NCBI GenBank assembly: GCA_032358255.1
Contig: JAULBX010028149.1
Coordinates: 1-22,321 of the forward strand
DNA: 22,321 nt
Direction of reading: 5' to 3'
From: Heterotrichella gracilis
Taxonomy: Eukaryota > Sar > Xanthophyceae > Tribonematales > Xanthonemataceae
Shown here: one piece after another, positions 17,701 through 22,321 of the stretch
How positions within the stretch are numbered: position 1 is the stretch's first letter
How the letters are laid out: each line of letters opens with the position of its first letter
Program-made: the position numbers and the translations under genes
Notes under the pieces: model-generated
Seen by the model: the letters and a program-made list of their open reading frames with translations, nothing else
Told to the model about the DNA's origin: nothing
The model's database searches: none

Positions 17701-19906
17701 GATGGGGCAGCAGCAGCAGCAGCAGCCCCGGGGATACTGCACGCAGGTGGGTGTGAGAGGATTAGAAATGGTGTCACAATTGCTGGCAATACCCCTGTCA
17801 CAAACATTGTGGTGATCTGGCGCACCATGCATTTAAGATGTAGGTTGTGGGGTTTTGTAAACCCTGGAAGGGCCCTGCCCGCTTGCCTAAACAAATACTC
17901 CCAGGCTGCGCATGCAATGGGTGCAGCACCTCAATAGAGGACCTCCTTTGTGCAGGTCATCAGCCCCGATATCAACGTGGCCCGATGTCAATGTGCTGGT
18001 GGTGGATCTACGGCGCCATAGGCACAAAACCCCACCGAAAACCCCACCGAAAACCCCACCAAAACCCACACCATGTCCTGACCCAAACCCCCCACAAGGC
18101 CCTGACTATCCCTACATAAAACCCTGAACAAAACCCTTGCTGTACAGGCCATCAGCCCTGAGATCAACGTGATGGTGGTGGATCTGCTGCGCCAGCTGCA
18201 CTTTTGGCAGGACCGGGTGCGCCAGCTGACCCCCAACAAGGCAAAGCAGAAGAAGCGGTTGGTGTCGGGGCTCAGGTGCGTCAAAAGAATCGCCCGGTGT
18301 AATTTGTTACTCATAGTTAGATACGTTCGTTTTCCACGATATGGAAGTGGTCCGCTGCATCAGTAAACCCTTTATTAGGGTTGAGTAGGACCGCGTGCGC
18401 CAGCTGACCCCCAACAAGGCCAAGCAGAAGAAGAGGCTGGTGTCGGGGCTCAGGTGCGCGGTGAAACCATGTTTAGGGTAACTTAAGGGTTGCTTATTGC
18501 TTAGTTGCTTATTGGGAGCCTTTGGGCAGGGTATATGGGTTGCCTGAATATAGGCCCTTGCTTAATGGGTCAGAGGGATATTCCTGGCAGATCTCGTTGT
18601 GTGTGGGCAAGAGAAGATATCATGTATATAAAATACAGTGCCGCCTTTGCCATTGGGAATATTACCTCAGTACCCAACTGATCCAAAACCCTGACCAAAC
18701 CCCTGCAGGGAGGTTTCCAAGGCGCTCAAGCTAGGCAAGGCGCGCAGCGTGGTGGTTGCCCACAAAATTAAGGGAACCCTTGTGCAAACCCTAACTCCCT
18801 GCTGACTGAGAACCCTATCAAACCCTGCAGGGAGGTTTCCAAGGCGCTCAAGCTGGGCAAGGCGCGCAGCGTGGTGGTGGCGCCAAACATCGAGGAGACC
18901 GAGAGTGCAGGGGGGCCCGATGACTTGCTGCAAAACATCTTCAATTTGGCCAAGGTAAGCACATCTAATTGGATGGAAATTATATGTGGTTGGTTGGTAA
19001 TTGCATAATCTCCACATTTGGCCAGGATAGGCAGGGAATGGGCTAAGTGTCCACCAGATGTATGCGTGCAAAACCCTGTCAAATATGCAAAACCCTGTCA
19101 AATGTGTGACAATTCTTCATCCACCCCCTCCTCTTCCTTGGTCTCATGCTCACCAACCCCCTGTCCCCTCCCCGTTTCTCAGGAGCAGGACATCCCCCTT
19201 GTGTTTGCCCTGTCCCGCAAGAAGCTGGGCCAGGTGTTTGGCAGGATCCCAATGTCGAGTTTTGGATTGTACCCAACCCTTGAGCAACCCTTGCCCGGCG
19301 ATGGGAGGATCGCCCCCTTCACCCTAAATGATCCTGAACACCCTCCTCTTCCCAGAGTGGTGTATCCTCACCCACCCCTCCCCTCCCCGTTTTCTTCAGG
19401 AGCAGGACATCCCCCTTGTGTTTGCGCTGTCCCGCAAGAAGCTGGGCCAGGTGTTTGGCAGCAGCAAGAAGATGAGCGCCATTGCCATACTGGATGTGAG
19501 CGGGGTGGACGACATGCACGCCACGGTACGGCACTAAAACCCTCAAAACCCTAAACCATAAGCCCTGCACGCTAAATCATAAGCCCTACATGCTGCGGTG
19601 TACGGAAGGGAAAACCGTTACCCATGATACTCAACCGTAAATACTGGCAATTCCTATCTGGGGGCTGCCGAATGGAGGGAACAGCAATGCTTCACTTCAA
19701 AATGCATCCTCATCTCAAGCTAATCCAAAGTAGTCCAATTTAATCCGACCTGATCCCTGTGTGCGCAGTTGCTGGCGATGGCAGCCGCGGCGCGGGAGGA
19801 GTGGGCCAGGCGAAACCCCTCCCTTGGAGGCCCCCATCCAGCGGAGGTGCTGCAGCCACTGCCACCCGCAGGGGGGGCGTCGGGGTCGAGCGTGGCGGGT
19901 GGTTGA
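8730..19906 (+). CDS. SECISBP2: SECIS-binding protein 2 (SBP2)-like protein with zinc fingers, 18 exons
   Basis: SBP2 binds the kink-turn of SECIS elements in selenoprotein mRNAs and helps recruit the Sec-specific elongation factor, so that UGA is read as selenocysteine. Exons: 8730-9354, 9861-10204 (end uncertain), 10631-10807, 11140-11205, 11607-11738, 12083-12473, 12862-13201, 13599-13724, 14065-14342, 15056-15258, 15706-15844, 16244-16478, 16837-17001, 17590-17746, 18148-18275, 18831-18954, 19400-19525 and 19769-19906. All phases agree, giving about 1297 residues. Order: Gly/Pro/Gln-rich N-terminus, C2H2 finger (~213-234), coiled-coil segments, acidic patch (DDDSDSDSDGSLDD), Q/P/H-rich linkers, U1-type finger (~1053-1077), C-terminal L7Ae domain (~1150-1255). 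The C-terminus matches animal SBP2 strongly (RLVSGLREVSKALKLGK; EQDIPLVFALSRKKLGQ). Human SBP2 is ~854 residues. The ATG at 8730 follows an in-frame TAA at 8697, but a ttgcag at 8713-8718 leaves room for an upstream exon. Confidence 0.8.
9427..9667 (+). repeat. Two donor-side copies of the end of SBP2-like exon 1
   Basis: The exon-end segment GCTGCGGAGCTGATGCAGCA (real copy from 9303) recurs at 9432 and 9621, each followed by TAGGGT-rich sequence. In the 9432 copy the donor is mutated (CAACAG then at instead of gt). The 9621 copy keeps a GGTAGTGG donor but has lost exon bases. The real donor is at 9355. Confidence 0.85.
9872..9937 (+). other. C2H2 zinc finger motif in SBP2-like exon 2
   Basis: The translation has C-x2-C-x12-H-x4-H, starting CLTCGRPFLDY and ending HLMDSH. 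This is the classical spacing. The first residues of the exon join exon 1 as GRLPCLTCG. Canonical animal SBP2 is not known for a C2H2 finger, so this is a lineage-specific addition or evidence that the 5' exons belong to another gene. Continuous phase argues for one gene. Confidence 0.75.
10205..10630 (+). other. Intron with no stop codon in the coding frame
   Basis: The proposed intron is 426 bases, a multiple of three, and stays open in the frame of both flanking exons. Three phase-0 donors compete (exon end at 10105, 10189 or 10204). It contains TTTAGGGTTAAGGGTTT and TTTAGGGTTTAGGGTG motifs and GT-rich sequence, and its translation looks non-protein-like. A retained-intron isoform is possible in principle. 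Confidence 0.5.
11258..11300 (+). repeat. Donor-side copy of SBP2-like exon 11140-11205
   Basis: CTGCGACCCGCAACAATG with gtaagtgaaagggtg resembles the exon end CTGCGACCAGCAACATGC with gtaggtggaagggtt. Several bases are missing around the donor. Confidence 0.6.
11516..11545 (+). repeat. Acceptor-side copy of exon 11607-11738
   Basis: After gtccag at 11514-11519, TTGCTGCGCATGGCGGTGGC resembles the start of exon 11607 (GTGCTCCACATGGCGGTGGC). The match covers only about 25 bases. Confidence 0.6.
11869..11928 (+). repeat. Donor-side copy of exon 11607-11738
   Basis: GTTGGAGGGGGTGGCGAGGG and GGCGGGAGAGGCTGTGTGAG repeat two segments of the exon with an internal deletion. The remainder of the intron, to 12082, has no other recognisable content. 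Confidence 0.75.
12575..12800 (+). repeat. Serial donor-side copies of exon 12083-12473
   Basis: 12586-12660 repeats the acidic exon end (ACTCGGATTTGGATAGC through CTGAGCCACCTAG and gtagg). Shorter relics of the end plus donor (GAGCCGCTCGGTAGGG near 12690; GAGCCACCTTGGTAGGGG near 12780) follow at intervals of roughly 90-110 bases with GGGTTTTGTG filler. Confidence 0.8.
13279..13322 (+). repeat. Donor-side copy of exon 12862-13201
   Basis: GTGGAGGAGCTGAGGCACCA and the following GCTGGCACAGCC repeat the exon end near 13160-13195. AAACCCTAAACCCTAGACC precedes the copy. The donor is lost. Confidence 0.75.
13942..13982 (+). repeat. TCATC/TCATCTCA microsatellite in an intron
   Basis: Imperfect repeats of TCATCTCA-type units lie between exons 13599-13724 and 14065-14342. 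Confidence 0.8.
14095..14142 (+). repeat. (CCACAG)8 coding hexanucleotide repeat
   Basis: Eight exact CCACAG units lie inside exon 14065-14342. They are read as eight His-Ser dipeptides in the frame that keeps all phases. The other two frames would give Pro-Gln or Ala-Thr repeats. Likely length-variable between strains. Confidence 0.9.
14380..14515 (+). repeat. 20-bp tandem repeat and duplicated GGGCGCAACACAA segment
   Basis: 14401-14420 and 14421-14440 are two 20-bp copies differing at one base (TATGTTATAACACAATAGA core). GGGCGCAACACAA occurs at about 14376 and 14482, bracketing this AT-rich patch in intron 14343-15055. Confidence 0.8.
14867..14946 (+). repeat. Acceptor-side copy of exon 15056-15258, ending in TGA
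   Basis: After ctgcag, ~75 bases repeat the start of exon 15056 (encoding GPGQRHYSWPLSQIP). The frame reaches TGA at 14944-14946. The real exon continues past this point. The sequence between the copies also contains Sec-neutral filler with no clear exon. Confidence 0.85.
15353..15408 (+). repeat. Donor-side copy of exon 15056-15258
   Basis: ACATGTACTACCCTGATGGG and TTTCAGCTATGGGAGGGA repeat the exon end (encoding GMYYPDGGYSYGSE) with substitutions, followed by AGGGTTTAG. Confidence 0.8.
16034..16243 (+). repeat. Two acceptor-side copies of exon 16244-16478
   Basis: Copies begin at 16034 and 16146, each after a cag, and the real exon begins at 16244. They encode GRCISLDS and GRCMSLDS against GHRTSLES in the real exon. 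Both decay into TTTAATCTTAGGGTT-like or CTTAGGGTTTCAGGG sequence followed by a new acceptor. Confidence 0.85.
17062..17120 (+). repeat. Donor-side copy of exon 16837-17001
   Basis: GCGTGCCATAGCGTGTTCCA through CTGCGCCTCCAG and gtgagc repeat the last ~45 bases of the exon almost exactly, with an intact donor. Confidence 0.9.
17191..17470 (+). repeat. Two acceptor-side copies of exon 17590-17746
   Basis: Copies begin at 17191 and 17398 after ctag acceptors. They encode VHLRKTATASK and VHARKAEAPAAAK, against VHLRKAEAAAAAK in the real exon. Both keep the zinc-binding histidine and an open frame, and both run into a GTAGGGATAGG segment that could act as a weak donor. Confidence 0.85.
17956..18015 (+). 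repeat. Acceptor-side copy of exon 18148-18275
   Basis: After tgcag, GTCATCAGCCCCGATATCAA resembles GCCATCAGCCCTGAGATCAA of the real exon. A small internal duplication (GATATCAACGTGG / GATGTCAATGTGC) breaks the frame. Confidence 0.8.
18026..18069 (+). repeat. 12-bp tandem repeat AAAACCCCACCG, ~3.5 copies
   Basis: Three exact units and a partial fourth form a C-rich telomere-like minisatellite on the acceptor side of intron 17747-18147. Confidence 0.9.
18386..18460 (+). repeat. Donor-side copy of exon 18148-18275
   Basis: GACCGCGTGCGCCAGCTGAC through GTGTCGGGGCTCAG and gtgcgc repeat the last ~65 bases of the exon with three or four silent-looking changes and an intact donor. Confidence 0.9.
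18709..18775 (+). repeat. Acceptor-side copy of exon 18831-18954
   Basis: After ctgcag, GGAGGTTTCCAAGGCGCTCA through GTGGTGGTTGCC repeat the exon start nearly exactly. The copy decays at ACAAAATTAAGGG. Offset 122 bases. Confidence 0.9.
19183..19245 (+). repeat. Acceptor-side copy of exon 19400-19525
   Basis: Sixty-one bases (encoding EQDIPLVFALSRKKLGQVFG) match the real exon with one change, then the sequence diverges. A tandem copy of the CCCCTCCCCGTTT pyrimidine tract precedes each. Its near identity shows it is one of the youngest copies. Confidence 0.92.
19719..19757 (+). repeat. 10-bp periodic repeat TAATCCAAAG-type before the last acceptor
   Basis: Four decamers in register (taatccaaag, tagtccaatt, taatccgacc, tgatccctgt) share a TRRTCC core. 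Confidence 0.6.
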
Positions 19907-19912
19907 ATAAAA
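19906..19912 (+). terminator. AATAAAA overlapping the SBP2-like stop codon
   Basis: The stop TGA (19904-19906) shares its A with AATAAAA. If used as a poly(A) signal, the 3' UTR would be only tens of bases. I see no TGTAA in the next ~200 bases, the motif that follows the MED16-like gene. Confidence 0.35.
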
Positions 19913-20079
19913 TCCGCGATCCCCCTCGCGAGGGAAGGATGGTTGGGACTCTCAAAGGGAGGGGCGTTGAGGGTTGGAGAATGGGGTAGTGCTTGGGGGA
20001 CGAAGGGATGGGGTAGCAGACCTGTGTTTGGTGTAGCATGGTGGGGGTTAGTGTCAGCAAGGGCTACCAACAGTGGTTG

Positions 20080-20314
20080 CCGCATGGCAGCGGCCAGCAG
20101 TGATCATCAGCAATGAGTCGGCCACATCATGGTCGGGAGCTGTGATCTTTAGTAGTGATCGCCACATCAATCAATTTGATTATCGCCACATGACGGCAGA
20201 GAGCAATGATTACCAGCAGTGATCGTTGCCACATCACCATGGCCAAGCTCAATGATCGCCAGCAATGATCGCCATATTGCAGCGGAGAGCTTTGATTAAT
20301 AGTGGCCTTAGCAA
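20080..20314 (+). repeat. 42-43 bp degenerate minisatellite (CCACATCA ... GTGATCG)
   Basis: CCACAT-like starts occur at 20080, 20122, 20162, 20186, 20229 and 20272, spaced 42, 40, 24, 43 and 43 bases. Units also share GAGAGCAATGAT and CAGCAGTGATCG segments. One unit is truncated. Confidence 0.75.
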
Positions 20315-20817
20315 TGCATGCACGCTTACATACGAAACCCCTGCAATAGCATAGAACAAGCGCACCAGGACGTGCGCTGTGTGTTTGTGAGGGCATCAAG
20401 GGATGAGGCACAAATGATAATAAATTTTGCAAGTGCTCAGGAAGCGGTGGAACCGCCCCTATTTTGCACAGGCTGCACCACCAGTGTGTGTGGCGCTGGC
20501 TGTTACTGGCAGACATTTAGGAGCCAGCTTCTTTTCCTTTGTGTGTTAGATCATGTATTTTCCTCTCGTGAAAGATATGAAGTCCATACAAAGCCTGCTA
20601 GCGGCCATGTGGCGCTTATTTTCATGGGATTGGGTATGGAAGAGTGAAGATGTTTTCTTTTCCCTTGGTCGCGGCTTGCAAACGCTTGATGCATATGAGG
20701 AACACGAACCAGGAACATAGGAACCTTGGTTGTCGGCCAATGATCATTCCGGGCGTTTTCCAATCCTACACCCCTAGTACATACGCATGACATTGACGCT
20801 TCGTCACTTTGGGTTTA

Positions 20818-20850
20818 GATCAGTTTGGATCAGATTAGATCAATTTGGAT
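20818..20850. repeat. 10-bp periodic GATC repeat
   Basis: GATCAGTTTG, GATCAGATTA and GATCAATTTG follow in exact 10-base register, ending in GAT. Related in reverse complement to the decamer repeat at 19719-19757. Confidence 0.7.
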
Positions 20851-21626
20851 GCGTGCAGCAGCGCCGGCGTGCACTGACGTTTTTTGCACCGTGCGGGTTA
20901 TCATGCCTTTTTTGAACCCTGTAGGGTATTCACAGGCGCAATGCATTGCCTGTACCTTGATGCGCTGCTCTTTGTTAGAGGGGCCGTCATGTAGGACGAT
21001 GTCAGGGATGGGTGGATTCAGGACGGGAAAGGGGGGCAGAGGGTGGCGATGCAGTTGTGTGTCAGCTGTTTCTTGTATTGGCAATGCGCAAGCGTAAGCT
21101 TACTAATAGTCCCGGTGTGCTCAACCCGGCAGTGTATCCGGTCCCGGGGGCCGGAGGAAGTGCGTGTTTTCCCTGAATAAAAAGGAGCTGCTAGGGGGAT
21201 TTTGGCGCCCAGCGGCTCCGGTCAGTTGTTGGACAGAGGTTTGTTACCCTGTGGGTTTACACCGCGGGCCACCACACCGCATTTTGATCATGGCGACTAT
21301 GTAGGTGTGGATTGCAGGGGCCCCCGGGCAAGGTTGCATGCAGCAGCTTGTTACCCAAGCCTTGGCAAAAGCCACGGGGCGGCCTTTATTGCATGGTTTC
21401 CCCTATGCCCCATCCAAGGGTCCCCGTCCATCGTTCTCTGAAGGTGTGGTTAGAAATTCCTGGAAGTTGCTTTCAAAGCCAAATTGGGTGTCCAGGAGTG
21501 TGAATCAGATAGCCTACCGTAGGGGTGTTGCTGAATAATGCAGTGCTTGGTAACTGGATCAGATACATAATGTGAATACGATATTATCGTTTTCACTGAC
21601 AGCTAGTGAGGATCAATAATCATTAG

Positions 21627-21659
21627 TACAAATTTGTATTATTGTAGTACAAATTTGTA
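21627..21659. repeat. Duplicated palindrome TACAAATTTGTA, 21 bp apart
   Basis: The 12-bp palindrome occurs at 21627-21638 and 21648-21659, within the longer direct repeat AGTACAAATTTGTATTA. Flanking TTATTG and CAATAA are also inverted. Confidence 0.85.
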
Positions 21660-21811
21660 TTACAATAATTGTCCCGATGGCACCTTCAATCCAACCTGAC
21701 ATTGATGTCATTAGGATTGCTTTCAAAACGTCATCATCAGTCACTGGGTCACCAGAATAGTCATCGATCCTTCACTCCATCCTAAATTATTATCCGTCGC
21801 ACTCACCCGGT

Positions 21812-22321
21812 GACTCTGCCTTGCGTAATTTGCGTACTAGCCCCTGCATGGTCCAGTATTTTTGCAACAAAGATGGACAACTTGCTGGGACCCATTCAGG
21901 GGTGGTATTACCAAATCGGAATATGCAGGACTGCACCAGCATTCCCCCGGTGACTCCGCCTTGCGTAATTTGCGTGCTGGCCCCTGCATGTGCAGTACTT
22001 TTGCAACAAAAATTGCCAACTTACTGGGACCCATTCAGGGGTGTATTACACAATTGAAAATAGTTAGGACTGCGCCGGCATTCACCCTGCCTTGCGTAAT
22101 TTGCGTGCTGGCCCCTGCATGGTCCAGTATATTTGCAACAAAATGGCCACCTTACTGGGACCCATTCAGGGGTGTATTACACTCTTGAAAATATTTAGGA
22201 CTGCGCCGGCATTCGCCTGGTGACTCCGCCTTGCGTAATTTGCATGCTGGCCCCTGCATGTGCAGTACTTTTGCAACAAAAATTGCCAACTTACTGGGAC
22301 CCATTCAGGGGTGTATTACAC
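21812..22321 (+). repeat. 131-140 bp satellite array, at least 3.6 units, open at right edge
   Basis: TTGCGTAATT marks unit starts at 21821, 21961, 22092 and 22231 (spacings 140, 131, 139). Conserved blocks include GCCCCTGCATG, TTTGCAACAAA, ACTGGGACCCATTCAGGGGT and GGACTGCGCCGGCATTC. Unit 3 lacks about nine bases (the CGGTGACTC stretch before the marker). Units 1 and 3 share CATGGTCCAGTAT; units 2 and 4 share CATGTGCAGTACTTTT and are otherwise almost identical over the overlap. Confidence 0.93.

Larger units (their letters stand above)
18250..19525 (+). other. L7Ae-type RNA-binding domain of the SBP2-like protein (three exons)
   Basis: Encoded by the end of exon 18148-18275 (KAKQKKRLVSGLR), exon 18831-18954 (EVSKALKLGKARSVVVAPN, then GGPDDLLQNIF) and exon 19400-19525 (EQDIPLVFALSRKKLGQVFG, then SAIAILDVSG). 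The order and spacing match the SBP2 branch of the L7Ae/L30e family, not the ribosomal branch. These residues form the fold that grips kink-turn RNA. This is the strongest identification in the window. Confidence 0.88.
19913..21811. other. Gene-poor flank, no coding region supported
   Basis: The longest ORFs here (109 residues at 20318-20647 on +, 129 residues at 20127-20516 on -) have no recognisable motif and one overlaps a minisatellite. Apart from the repeats listed separately, I see only a GC-rich patch near 21130-21150 (GGTCCCGGGGGCCGG) and an AATAAAA at about 21175. Confidence 0.5.

Noticed and set aside
20127..20516. 129-residue minus-strand ORF and overlapping 109-residue + ORF in the right flank
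   Set aside because: No motif, partly made of the 42-bp minisatellite, and no splice or start context to support either.
21195..21225. Retrotransposon primer-binding-site-like TGGCGCC near 21202
   Set aside because: No flanking long terminal repeat, polypurine tract or reverse transcriptase frame is visible. A 7-base match is expected by chance.

Overview
The window is eukaryotic nuclear DNA, most likely from a GC-rich green alga. It carries two large multi-exon genes in tandem on the + strand and a repeat-rich, apparently gene-poor right flank. The green-lineage assignment rests on four things: a plant-type Mediator subunit 16, a selenocysteine (SECIS-binding) protein of the kind algae keep and land plants have lost, TGTAAA motifs where a chlorophyte poly(A) signal would sit, and plant-type telomere-like motifs (TTTAGGG/CCCTAAA) scattered through the introns. 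I cannot name the species.

Layout: 1-51 is a near-perfect hairpin. 521-7529 holds the last 12 recognisable exons (641 residues) of a MED16/SFR6-like Mediator tail subunit whose 5' part lies off the left edge. 7530-8729 is its 3' flank followed by a spacer with a dense cluster of ACGT-core sites, a plausible promoter for the next gene. 8730-19906 is an 18-exon gene, modelled at about 1297 residues, for a SECISBP2 (SBP2)-like protein. It has a long low-complexity N-terminal part, a C2H2 zinc finger, coiled-coil segments, a U1-type zinc finger and a C-terminal L7Ae-type RNA-binding domain. Intron phases agree across every junction in both models, which is the main evidence that each is one gene. 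19907-22321 has no gene I can support. It holds a 42-43 bp minisatellite, small tandem and palindromic repeats, and an array of a roughly 135-140 bp satellite that runs off the right edge.

The two genes are not functionally linked in any obvious way: one acts in RNA polymerase II transcription, the other in UGA recoding to selenocysteine. What they share is a striking intron architecture. Almost every exon is accompanied by decayed partial copies of itself inside the flanking intron. Copies upstream of an exon keep the acceptor and the exon's 5' end; copies downstream keep the exon's 3' end and, usually, the donor. Introns also tend to carry G-rich telomere-like motifs (TAGGGTTT) toward the donor and C-rich ones (AAACCCTA) toward the acceptor, so the two ends are potentially complementary. 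This pattern of boundary-spanning duplication with polarised telomere-like motifs is the main observation of the window.
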